A DNA stretch of 64,000 bases from Mesorhizobium sp. ZC-5 (GTDB taxonomy: Bacteria; Pseudomonadota; Alphaproteobacteria; Rhizobiales; Rhizobiaceae). Positions 52,014-59,934 of the stretch are shown piece after piece. The stretch spans positions 1-64,000 of the forward strand of contig NZ_JAOWPT010000002.1 in assembly GCF_025753855.1 (NCBI RefSeq), given 5' to 3'. Numbering within the stretch: the first letter of the stretch is position 1; each line of letters begins with the position of its first letter. The translations under genes were made by a program, and so were the position numbers. The notes under the pieces were generated by a model. The model ran no database searches. It was not told where the DNA came from and was given only the letters and a program-made list of their open reading frames with translations.

Positions 52014-53234
52014 TCATCCACCCACATACCGCCGGTGAAAGCGCCGCCCTAGGCTGGTCAGCACCTCATAGCCGATGGTGCCGGAAAAAGCCGCGACATT
52101 GTCTACTGTCTGGTGTTCGCCGATCATCTCGACCAGGTCGCCGGCATTCAACGAGCCCGTTGGCAGCGCGGAAATGTCGAGGATGATGCTGTCCATCGAC
52201 ACCCGCCCGGCAAACGGCAGCCGCACGCCGTTGAAGAAAGCGGCGCCGGAAGCGCGCCGATGCCAGCCGTCGGCATAGCCCAGCGAAATCGTCGCCAGCG
52301 CCAGCGGATTGGATGTGCGGAAACTGTATCCATAGCCGACACCGATGTCGGCGGCCACGTCGCGGGTCTGGATGACTTTCGCGTGAAGGCTGACGACCGG
52401 CAGCATCGGGTTGCTGCGTCCCGGCGTCGGGTTGACGCCATAGAGCGCCACGCCTGGGCGGGCGAGATCGTAGTGGTAGTCGTTGCCGAGAAAGTCGCCC
52501 GACGAATTGGCGAGCGAAGCCCGCACCGGCGGCAACTTTGCCCGCAGGCTGTCGAAATTCCGCCGCTGCAACGCATTGGCCGGATTGTCCGGCTCGTCGG
52601 CGCAAGCCAGGTGACTCATCACCAGGTCGACGGAAATGCCGTCGAGGGCATGGGGATCGGCGGCCAGCATATCGACCTCGGCCGGCGTCATGCCTAGCCG
52701 CGACATGCCGCTGTCGACCTGGATTGCCGCCGGCAGCCTGTCGCCGCGCGCGGTCGCCATCCGCCGCCAGGCCGCAAGCTGCTCCAGGCTGTTGATGACC
52801 GGCACGAGGCCGTGCGCTGCGCAATCCGTTTCGGCGCCGGGCGGGATGCCGTTCAGGACGTAGATCGAAGGTCCCGCCCCGAGCGCGCAGCGCAGCGCGA
52901 TGCCCTCGGCGACATGCGCGACGAAGAACGTGTCGCAGCCTTCCCTGGCCAGCGCGCGCGCCACCCGCGCGGCCCCCAGCCCATAGGCATCGGCCTTCAC
53001 CACGCCAGCGCATTCGGCCCCGCCGAGCAGCGCCTTCAGCCGGCGATAGTTTTCGCGGATGGCGCCGAGATCGATGGTCAGGACCGCGCCTGCCGCCGCT
53101 TCGGATATCTCGGCCGTGTCCGGAATCCTCACGCCGGACGCGATCTCCGTTTCGGAGCCGTGCCGGCCACCGGCACCGTCGGGAACATCGGGAAATGTCT
53201 TCACGTCGGATTGGTCATCGTTTCGGCCAGCCAA
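52014..53234 (-). CDS. alr: Alanine racemase
   Basis: A 406-residue PLP enzyme interconverting L- and D-alanine. The PLP lysine is in GVVKADAYGLGA (about residue 80) and the N-terminal strand is LTIDLGAIRENYRRLKALLG. The second-base Tyr region is GVGYGYSFRTSNP, and C-terminal VSMDSIILDIS and GDLVEMIGEHQTVD are typical. About 45 N-terminal residues precede the conserved core, so the true start may be internal. Pairing with dadA suggests the catabolic (DadX-like) racemase, although it may also serve cell-wall synthesis. Confidence 0.94.
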   Translation of the reverse strand: MAGRNDDQSDVKTFPDVPDGAGGRHGSETEIASGVRIPDTAEISEAAAGAVLTIDLGAIRENYRRLKALLGGAECAGVVKADAYGLGAARVARALAREGCDTFFVAHVAEGIALRCALGAGPSIYVLNGIPPGAETDCAAHGLVPVINSLEQLAAWRRMATARGDRLPAAIQVDSGMSRLGMTPAEVDMLAADPHALDGISVDLVMSHLACADEPDNPANALQRRNFDSLRAKLPPVRASLANSSGDFLGNDYHYDLARPGVALYGVNPTPGRSNPMLPVVSLHAKVIQTRDVAADIGVGYGYSFRTSNPLALATISLGYADGWHRRASGAAFFNGVRLPFAGRVSMDSIILDISALPTGSLNAGDLVEMIGEHQTVDNVAAFSGTIGYEVLTSLGRRFHRRYVGG

Positions 53235-53361
53235 TCAGTAGCCCCGCGCCCACGCCCCCGCAACAGGCTTGCCGAAAACGGCACGCGCCAGGCGCGACCA
53301 AGCCGCATTGCCGAACTGGGGTCTGGAGTTGCCAGTCGGGAGGCGGCCCCTCTGCGCATAC

Positions 53362-53425
53362 TAAGGCAAGTGCCTTAATCTTCTTGACGAGCGCTCCGAC
53401 TCACCTTACTAAGGCATATGCCTTA
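53362..53425 (+). promoter_or_regulatory. ArsR promoter with two 16-bp operators, start codon inside
   Basis: TAAGGCAAGTGCCTTA (53362-53377) and TAAGGCATATGCCTTA (53410-53425) are palindromes 48 bases apart that share the TAAGGCA/TGCCTTA arms. Between them lie a possible -35 TTGACG (53384-53389) and, 17 bases on, a -10-like TACTAA (53407-53412) that enters the second operator. The arsR ATG (53418) is in the centre of the second palindrome. Confidence 0.65.
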
Positions 53426-53744
53426 CCATTCCACCCCCCTCGACCTCGCCTTTCACGCTCTCAGCGACCCGACCCGCCGCGCGGTGGTGTCGCGGCTGGC
53501 TGAGGGCGAGGTGCCGGTCAGCGCCCTGGCCGAGCCTTTCGACATGGCGCTGCCCTCCTTCGCCCAGCATCTCAAGGTGCTGGAAGATTGCGGGTTGATC
53601 GCCAGCGAGAAGCGCGGACGCAGCCGCTGGTGCCGGCTGGTGCCGACGCGCTTCGACGAGGCGGCTGACTGGATGGAAGCGGAGCGCCGGCGTTGGGCCG
53701 AGCGGCTGGATCGGCTGGAAGTCTACCTGGACAAGACGGAATAG
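53418..53744 (+). CDS. ArsR-family repressor
   Basis: A 108-residue winged-helix regulator of the ArsR group that pairs with SRPBCC proteins. The core reads LDLAFHALSDPTRRAVVSRL, then VSALAEPFDMALPSFAQHLK and the wing IASEKRGRSRWCRL. No metal-binding ELCVCDL motif is present, so it is not an arsenic sensor. The ATG at 53418 is inside an operator palindrome, and only AAGG three bases upstream resembles a ribosome site, so the mRNA may be leaderless. The SRPBCC gene follows with a one-base gap. It probably autorepresses this two-gene operon. Confidence 0.92.
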   Translation: MPYHSTPLDLAFHALSDPTRRAVVSRLAEGEVPVSALAEPFDMALPSFAQHLKVLEDCGLIASEKRGRSRWCRLVPTRFDEAADWMEAERRRWAERLDRLEVYLDKTE

Positions 53745-53745
53745 G

Positions 53746-54237
53746 ATGATGAAGGATATGGCAAACCTGTTTGAGACCTGGTCGCTCGACCGCGAGATCG
53801 TTCTGGTCAAGCTGCTGAAGCACCCGCGCAGCAAGGTCTTCGCCGCCTGGATGGACCCCAAGGCGCTCGCCCAATGGTATGGCCCGGCCGGCCTCGCCAT
53901 CGAGAACCATGAGGCCGATATTCGCGAAGGCGGAGTATGGCGCTTCGACATGGTGGGCATGTTCGAGGGCAAGGAGCAGCGCTTCCCCAATATGATGCGC
54001 TTCCTCAAGATCGTCCCTGACGAACTGATCGTGGTGGACTACGGCACCCCGGAGCCTGATGATCCCGAGCGCTTCCACATGACGATTACATTCGACGAAC
54101 AGGCTGACGGCAAGACCGTGCTAACCATGCGCCAACTCCACCCCAGCGCCAAGCGGCGTCAAGCGGTCATCGGCTTCGGCGCGGTGGAATACGGGCTGCA
54201 GACACTGGACGGCCTCGCCGCCTGGCTGGACGGCTGA
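53746..54237 (+). CDS. SRPBCC (AHSA1-type) domain protein
   Basis: A 163-residue START/Bet v1-like fold protein of the AHSA1 group. Conserved features are the opening strand and HPRSKVFAAWMDPKALAQWY, then the WRFDMVGMFEGKE hairpin and the final helix VEYGLQTLDGLAAWL. Proteins of this group often form operons with ArsR repressors, as here, and may bind a small hydrophobic ligand. No catalytic function can be assigned. A second ATG at residue 5 could be the start. Confidence 0.88.
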   Translation: MMKDMANLFETWSLDREIVLVKLLKHPRSKVFAAWMDPKALAQWYGPAGLAIENHEADIREGGVWRFDMVGMFEGKEQRFPNMMRFLKIVPDELIVVDYGTPEPDDPERFHMTITFDEQADGKTVLTMRQLHPSAKRRQAVIGFGAVEYGLQTLDGLAAWLDG

Positions 54238-54278
54238 ACCCTTGGCCGCTCGGTGCTATCCCGTCATCACCGCCCCGC

Positions 54279-55361
54279 TCATGGCGACTCGCCAAAATAT
54301 TTGGTGTGCAACTCTTCCACGAGACCACGTTCATGTGCGCCTATGAGTTCGACAGTTAGCCGCCTGGTCAAGGGACTGTTGAGAGGAAGTCCAAAGCCGT
54401 ACTTATCCGGCTCGAAGACGCCTCCGATGACGTCGACACGTTGTTCGGCGTGCGTATGAGCATAATACTCGAGCACCGGGGCATCGCCGATGATCGCCGC
54501 GATGTCGCCGTCCAGCAAAGCCCTCACGGCTTCGTCAATGTTCGGGAAGGATTGCAAGTCGAGCCCCGAACCGCGGGCAAAATCTTCCGACACGCTCCCG
54601 GTGAATACCCCGACAGCCTTGCCTGGAAGATCGTCAAGACTGTTGATCTGGTTGGTCAGCGAGAGGGTCGTCATCACGCTCGCCACGGATGAGGTGACAA
54701 ATGCAAGTACGGCAATCCCGCATACCAGCCACAAACCCTGCCATACCCGCCCCACCCAACCAAGGATATTCCTTCGGCCGGATGATTTGCCTGCGACAAT
54801 CGACATGACGGAGAAGAAGCTCTCCGCCACGCCATCACGCCATCGGCGCGGAAAGTTGGGGTCAAACTTTCGGTCGAAGACGGTCAGCAGCACGGTCGCT
54901 GCCGCGACGACAAAGGCAAGCCATGCGTAGGCGCGAAGGAATCCTGAGTCCCTCAATCCCGCCAGGACCTCCAAAAATCCTGTGCCTTGACGTTCGTTGA
55001 CCATTATCCTCAGTCCGGCATCGAACCATGGATAGGTGAAATCGATGCGTTGCGCCCGGCCTTGCGTGATGGTGAGATTGGTGACGGCGACATCGATGTC
55101 GCCGTTCGCAGCAGCGTCGATCAGAGCACGGACCGTCGGGAGCGTGCGGTATTCGGTCTGAAGGCCTTGCGCTTCTGCGAGCGACTCCCAAAGCTCGACC
55201 GCCATCCCCGTGAAATGGCCTTGCTCTTGGGCGACAAATGGCGGGCTCAGATAAAGCCCGACCCTGACCGGTTGTTTGGCTTGAGGCGATTCTTGTGCAA
55301 CCGAACTGCCGACGGCCAGAAGGCTGAACAGCATGGCCAGGTGGAGAGCATTCTTTGACAT
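54279..55361 (-). CDS. Prokaryotic ionotropic glutamate receptor-like protein
   Basis: A 360-residue protein in which a family-3 solute-binding domain is split by an ion-channel module. Signal peptide 1-22. Lobe 1 (about 30-140) has PVRVGLYLSPPFVAQEQGHF and the ligand Arg region GRAQRIDFTYP. TM1 is 143-163 (YAWLAFVVAAATVLLTVFDR). A pore-loop candidate lies at about 176-196 (GVAESFFSVMSIVAG), and TM2 at 203-233 (RVWQGLWLVCGIAVLAFVTS onward) resembles the eukaryotic iGluR M3 helix. Lobe 2 (236-360) has the Asp region AAIIGDAPVLEYY. There is no TVGYG filter, so potassium selectivity is not implied. AGGAA lies six bases upstream of the ATG at 55361. It could instead be a chimeric sensor. Confidence 0.82.
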   Translation of the reverse strand: MSKNALHLAMLFSLLAVGSSVAQESPQAKQPVRVGLYLSPPFVAQEQGHFTGMAVELWESLAEAQGLQTEYRTLPTVRALIDAAANGDIDVAVTNLTITQGRAQRIDFTYPWFDAGLRIMVNERQGTGFLEVLAGLRDSGFLRAYAWLAFVVAAATVLLTVFDRKFDPNFPRRWRDGVAESFFSVMSIVAGKSSGRRNILGWVGRVWQGLWLVCGIAVLAFVTSSVASVMTTLSLTNQINSLDDLPGKAVGVFTGSVSEDFARGSGLDLQSFPNIDEAVRALLDGDIAAIIGDAPVLEYYAHTHAEQRVDVIGGVFEPDKYGFGLPLNSPLTRRLTVELIGAHERGLVEELHTKYFGESP

Positions 55362-55633
55362 GAAGAGTTCCTGATTGTCGCGGCCCTCACGATCGCGCCG
55401 CAAATACCCCATCAAGTTTTCAAGAGCGGCAAGGTGGCAGAGAATGCAAATGAGGAAAATGGATCGATCGAAATCGCGCCCACAAAATCAGGCGGCCACA
55501 AATCCCCAAACCTCTGACAGCGGACACTCGACATCGTCGTTCTTGGTTTCTGTGACTTAGATTGGAATCTCAATCTTGTACGGATCGCGGCGGTCACAGC
55601 AGTCGATGCATCGACTACAACCGGTCGCACTAC

Positions 55634-55813
55634 CTATAGATCGCCTGCCGCAGAAAACCACGGCGTGACCGCCACGTTATGGAAAGCCTCAATGCCCTGT
55701 CCGTCGCGCAGCCCGGCGCCGATCGAGGCAAGGCCGTCTCGCAGGTCCGAACTGAGCGAATAGCGGAAATAACCAACGCCCCAGCGATCGAGGTTTCGGC
55801 TGGGCAAAAAGCT
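55634..55813 (-). pseudogene. Remnant of a carbohydrate porin (OprB-like) C-terminus
   Basis: The minus strand encodes SRNLDRWGVGYFRYSLSSDL followed by DGLASIGAGLRDGQGIEAFH and NVAVTPWFSAAGDL, then a TAG stop at 55634-55636. This is characteristic of the last strands of OprB/carbohydrate-selective porins. An in-frame TAG at 55814-55816 cuts it off, and no start codon or upstream part is seen. It is a decayed fragment of about 60 codons. Confidence 0.6.
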
Positions 55814-55922
55814 CTATCGGGTTTGGATTGCGATGCGTCAGGCAAAGAGTGCCGGAACTCGCTGCCCCCTCGACATTGATGAACTCAACAGCCTAAATCC
55901 GGCAATAATCTTCCGCGCAATC

Positions 55923-57116
55923 TCATTCGGGATACGTCTCCGCGTCGTCCGGCCCCTGCTGGTTGAAAAGGATGAATACCAGCGGGTTGCCGGGCTCGGA
56001 CATGACGTCGCTGCGTTGGCCCGTCACCTCTCCGGTCACGCCGCTCGTATATTCTGCAACCACTTCGCCAAAACTGTTGCGCTGGATGGCCACCTTCTGT
56101 CCGGCCTCGACCTTGTCGTTGAGCTTGACCAGATGCTCAACGATCCCGCCCTCAGTTGCCAGGATCGGGAACGCACTGTTGCCGACAAAGACGGTAACGT
56201 CCTTGCCCGTGCGGCCCATTGGCCCGGCGATGATGCCGTGATGCTTGAGCACGTTCGTCGTGCCTTCCACGAACAGCGCGATCATCTCGAGGTCCAGGTG
56301 GCGGGCAGCCCCGATCTCCGGGCAAAAGGACGGGATGCCCGCGGCGTTAAACGCGTTATGGAGAACACTGGGATATGTAGGGTTGTTGAAGATCTGGCCG
56401 ACAGGGTAGAGGTCCGCCATCGCCTTGATCTCGGGCACGTCCATCTCGGCAATATTGAATGCGGCGACCTCGAATCCGGTCGTTCCGGTATGGAAGTCGA
56501 TCGCGAAGTCGGCGTTCGGCCGCAGCAGCCGGTTGAACAGCAGCCCGGCGTGCCGGCTGGGCGCGGTGATGTCGTTCTCGTTGCCGGGCCACACCCGATT
56601 CATGTCGACCAGGTCGATGCCCCTGCCCTGATTGGGCCATCGGCGCTGCATGCTTTCGAGGGCCGGGCGCGACACATCGGTAACGGCCATCACCGTGCCC
56701 GACATCTCAGCCGGATCGAGCTGGTTCATCACCGTCTGGACCGTATGGATGGAACTCATCTCATCGCCATGCACACCACTGGTCAGGACGCAGCGCTTGC
56801 CCGGCTTCGCCCCCTTGGCGACCATCACGGACACATACCAAAACTGCCCGGTGGGCATCTGAACGCCCTGAAAATACAAAAAGTGTTTCTGCCCCGGTTC
56901 CAGGTCGTTGACGTCGAGCGCGCTGACGACCTTTTTCCCCTGGATCACCTCGCCGGTGTAGGTCGTTCCCGATGACGCATCGGCTGGGGGCGCCGAGGTC
57001 TCCTGGGCATTCACCTCCTTCGAACCAGCGGCCAGTGCAACCGAAGCGCCGACCGTGGCAAACGATGCAATCATGAAATCGCGGCGAGCAAGGCCGCCCT
57101 TGGGTTCGTCAGGCAT
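55923..57116 (-). CDS. Succinylglutamate desuccinylase/aspartoacylase-family protein
   Basis: A 397-residue exported zinc deacylase-like protein (AstE/AspA, M14-related). It has a Tat-type signal ARRDFMIASFATVGASVALA. Zinc-ligand regions are TSGVHGDEMSSIHTVQ (H and E) and DFHTGTTGFEVAA (H). The C-terminal beta domain carries NDKVEAGQKVAIQRNSFGEV, similar to a biotinyl-like fold seen in this group. The ATG at 57116 opens MPDEPKG; the frame continues to 57143. The substrate is unknown. Related rhizobial proteins include ectoine/hydroxyectoine deacetylases, but no ectoine genes are here. Confidence 0.82.
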   Translation of the reverse strand: MPDEPKGGLARRDFMIASFATVGASVALAAGSKEVNAQETSAPPADASSGTTYTGEVIQGKKVVSALDVNDLEPGQKHFLYFQGVQMPTGQFWYVSVMVAKGAKPGKRCVLTSGVHGDEMSSIHTVQTVMNQLDPAEMSGTVMAVTDVSRPALESMQRRWPNQGRGIDLVDMNRVWPGNENDITAPSRHAGLLFNRLLRPNADFAIDFHTGTTGFEVAAFNIAEMDVPEIKAMADLYPVGQIFNNPTYPSVLHNAFNAAGIPSFCPEIGAARHLDLEMIALFVEGTTNVLKHHGIIAGPMGRTGKDVTVFVGNSAFPILATEGGIVEHLVKLNDKVEAGQKVAIQRNSFGEVVAEYTSGVTGEVTGQRSDVMSEPGNPLVFILFNQQGPDDAETYPE

Positions 57117-57327
57117 GACAAGCGTTCTCCACAGGGGTGACAACGGGTACCGAGACCCGCCTAGAATACCACCTTGGCGGTCAACTTAGCCCTCGACGCG
57201 AAAGAGTCATGGGCACAGAATCCAAATCCTGGGCAGTCTGTCCCGACTTTGAAGCGAGCCCCGGCATTTCCTTGACAACCGTCGCCTTGACGACTTGATT
57301 TCACACAAACGCGTCATGGAGGATATG

Positions 57328-57636
57328 ATGCATCGTCGGTTGTTCGCTTGCCTGGGTTTCGGTCTCACTCTTGCCATGCTGCCCATGACGCTGTCGACGC
57401 CAGCGCAAGCAGTCACGATCAACCTGACTATCGGCACCAGCCTGAACAATGGCCGGGCGATCACCTGTCGGGGTGGCGAGAGAATCCTGCGCAATCGTGG
57501 CTTTCGGGATATCCGGCGCATCGATTGCCGCGGCCGGTTCCTCATCTATCGGGCCTGGCGCGGCGGCAGCCGGTTCGAGATTGCGGTGAGCGCGCACAAT
57601 GGCCGTGTCGTCGATGTGCGTCGCATCCGAAGATGA
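57328..57636 (+). CDS. Small exported basic protein, unknown function
   Basis: A 102-residue protein with signal peptide LFACLGFGLTLAMLPMTLST (cleavage near AQA). The mature domain has the repeated motif GRAITCRGGERILRNRGFRD, then IRRIDCRGRFLIYRAWRGG and FEIAVSAHNGRVVDVRRI, rich in Arg and with two cysteines. The pattern is like small PepSY-type periplasmic proteins common in Mesorhizobium, but I cannot name a family with confidence. GGAGG (57318-57322) sits five bases before the ATG at 57328, which decides the start. Confidence 0.72.
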   Translation: MHRRLFACLGFGLTLAMLPMTLSTPAQAVTINLTIGTSLNNGRAITCRGGERILRNRGFRDIRRIDCRGRFLIYRAWRGGSRFEIAVSAHNGRVVDVRRIRR

Positions 57637-57777
57637 TGTGTTCGATATGATCCTGCCGCCGTTCAGAATGGAGAATTGGCGCTTCTCGATGCGGCGGGTA
57701 AGGTTGTGGCCCGCTTGGGAGAGCCCTGACGGGTCGACCTACCCCACCTCCCTTGCGCTAAAAATTGGACGCACTGT

Positions 57778-58842
57778 CTACGCGGTGAGCATACGGAGCA
57801 CTTGGCCAAGTGTTTGCGGGCTTTCAGATCGCTCCAGACTTTCGCGAGCGACGGCAAAGCCGTCGCTTGCCCATCCGATATCCCTGGCTTCTTTCGGCGA
57901 GATACCAAATTCGTGCCTGAACGTTCGGCTGAAAGCCGACGCGTCGACGAACCCCCACTGTCCGGCTATCCGGGATATGGATCGTCCATCCATGCTGTCG
58001 GACAGTGCGGCACGTATGCGGAGCAACCTTTGCCTTCGAATATACGAAGCGATCCCGCCGAGGGGCTCAAACAGCCTGTAGAGGCGGGAGCGCGACACGC
58101 CAAGGTCAGCGCACAGCATATCCGAATTAAGCTCTGGGCTCGTAAGTTTGCCGTCGATCAATCGACGCGCACGTCCCAACAGTGTCGCATCGATCGGGCC
58201 CTGGGCCTCCGCTAACCGATCTCGTGATGGCGCAAGACACGCAGCGACAAGGCTACGGGTGGCCTCGACGACATGGGGAACCTCCGCTGTCTGCAATTGC
58301 GGCAGTGAGCGGTCTAGGAGGAACAGATAGTCTGCAAGCAACTTCCCAAGGCCTCCCTCGAATTGGACGTCCAACATCCGATCGAGCACGACAGTCGAGG
58401 TGAACAGGTCATAAGGGATGAAAAGCATAAGCATGCCGTCATCGTCGACTTCAGTTTCCAATGAGGTGGCCAGACAGTGCAATTCGGGCATGGCCCCGTT
58501 ATGCCCACGGTCTGGCACCGACGGGCGAAATGGCAAATCGATATACCAATGATCAAGCGCGCGTTTGTTCAAGTGCTTCCGGCGGTGGGCATATCCTTTG
58601 CCAGGAAGCTTGGTTCGCGTGAACACCATTCTACCCAGGTCCCAAACCATTTGACTTGCGGGAAAGCGTTCGGCCTCACCGTCGACAAACGATATGTCCA
58701 TCACTTCTCGGTAGGAAGAACGGAAGGCATCGAATTGATCTTCAGCGGGAAATATGAGCGTAGTAAAGAATAGAGATTGCTTAAGTTGAGAATTTTGTCT
58801 CAGGTGTTCGTTATACGGCTGTAAGGCAGATTCCTGATACAT
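57778..58842 (-). CDS. AraC-family transcriptional regulator
   Basis: A 354-residue regulator. The N-terminal two thirds is a cupin-like AraC-binding-2 domain (FPASQMVWDLGRMVFTRTKL, then WYIDLPFRPSV). The C-terminal 100 residues hold two HTH motifs: LCADLGVSRSRLYRLFEPLG and ISRIAGQWGFVDASAFSRTF, ending RHEFGISPKEARDI, the AraC signature. I chose the ATG at 58842, with GGAA eight bases upstream; the frame stays open to 58908 through AT-rich sequence. It may act on itself through an AATTCCA/TGGAATT inverted repeat upstream. Targets unknown. Confidence 0.9.
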   Translation of the reverse strand: MYQESALQPYNEHLRQNSQLKQSLFFTTLIFPAEDQFDAFRSSYREVMDISFVDGEAERFPASQMVWDLGRMVFTRTKLPGKGYAHRRKHLNKRALDHWYIDLPFRPSVPDRGHNGAMPELHCLATSLETEVDDDGMLMLFIPYDLFTSTVVLDRMLDVQFEGGLGKLLADYLFLLDRSLPQLQTAEVPHVVEATRSLVAACLAPSRDRLAEAQGPIDATLLGRARRLIDGKLTSPELNSDMLCADLGVSRSRLYRLFEPLGGIASYIRRQRLLRIRAALSDSMDGRSISRIAGQWGFVDASAFSRTFRHEFGISPKEARDIGWASDGFAVARESLERSESPQTLGQVLRMLTA

Positions 58843-59209
58843 TAGGAATGTTCCATATAAACAGTCGACCCAATTAATTCCAATTCCTAATGTACTGGAA
58901 TTTTGCAATTATTTTATTTAGAGTCGCCGATGTTTAAACCCTGCCGTGAAAACCGACAATCCGAGCGCTAACCGGAAAATCCATGAATTTCTTCCCGATA
59001 GCGAGGGCAGGTTAGTCCGTCCATGGGTGATTGCTATGCAGTTTGTGCCATCGACAAGGTCCATCAATCGAAATCCCGGCGCCGCCGGGTCAAAAAAGAG
59101 ACATGGAGCACACCAGCAGGATTCCGGGCTGATTTCTTCGGGCGCTCGACGCCCTAAAATACGGGGCACCCTTACGCAGCCCTGATGGCTGCCTTCCGCA
59201 GGAGCCTCC
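58843..59209. promoter_or_regulatory. Intergenic region between AraC and DUF1269 genes
   Basis: No gene is seen. The part next to the AraC gene is AT-rich and holds AATTCCA (58876-58882) and TGGAATT (58896-58902), an inverted repeat with a 13-base spacer that may be an operator. The remainder is GC-rich, with no repeat or hairpin recognised. Confidence 0.45.
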
Positions 59210-59728
59210 ATGTCCGACCTGATCGTGATCGTTTACCCAACCGAATCGAAGGCCGAAGAAGTCCGCCAAACTCTGCTCGGACTGCAAAAGGAATATGTGA
59301 TCAAGCTCGGCGACGCCGTTATCGCCACCAAAACCGAAGCGGGGAAAATAAAGCTGAACCAGCTTATAAATACCACGGCAACAGGGGCCGTTTCCGGCAG
59401 CTTCTGGGGATTGTTGATCGGGGTTCTCTTCCTCAATCCGCTTGTGGGTGTAGCGGTTGGCGCCACCTCGGGTGCGCTCGGCGGCGCATTGACCGATGTC
59501 GGCATAAACGATGCTTTCATGAAAGACCTGTCCGCCAGCATAGAGCCGGGCAATGGCGCGCTCTTCCTGCTCGTTCAGGAGATGACTTCGGACAAGGTTC
59601 TGAAACAGATCCAGGGCTTTGGCGGTGTTGTCCTCAAGACGTCGCTCGACGAAGCCAAGGAGCAGGTTCTGCGCGATGCTCTTCAGCGTGCGTCGGAGGA
59701 GGCAAGCGATTCGACACCCGCGGCGTAG
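59210..59728 (+). CDS. DUF1269-family membrane protein
   Basis: A 172-residue protein matching DUF1269. The N-terminal ferredoxin-like part is SDLIVIVYPTESKAEEVRQT. A Gly-rich hydrophobic hairpin follows (AVSGSFWGLLIGVLFLNPLV and GVAVGATSGALGGALTDVGI), and the C-terminal domain has PGNGALFLLVQEMTSDKVL and ends in a helix. The GGAGCC region precedes the ATG. Function of the family is unknown; members are frequent in stress-related gene groups. It stands alone. Confidence 0.88.
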   Translation: MSDLIVIVYPTESKAEEVRQTLLGLQKEYVIKLGDAVIATKTEAGKIKLNQLINTTATGAVSGSFWGLLIGVLFLNPLVGVAVGATSGALGGALTDVGINDAFMKDLSASIEPGNGALFLLVQEMTSDKVLKQIQGFGGVVLKTSLDEAKEQVLRDALQRASEEASDSTPAA

Positions 59729-59934
59729 AACGGCATTGCCGTTTCCGCTCTCCAACTCCAGGAGAAAGTGATGGATGTCCCCGACCGAAGAACCGTGAGC
59801 GGCCGGAATGCTTGGAAGATATTCGAGATCCTGTTCCGGCATCCGAAGTGCTTCGACCAGGCGTGCCGGCGATCTAATGTCTGAATCAGAAATGGATTGG
59901 CGCATGAAAGGACACAACAGCACACCTGGATCGG

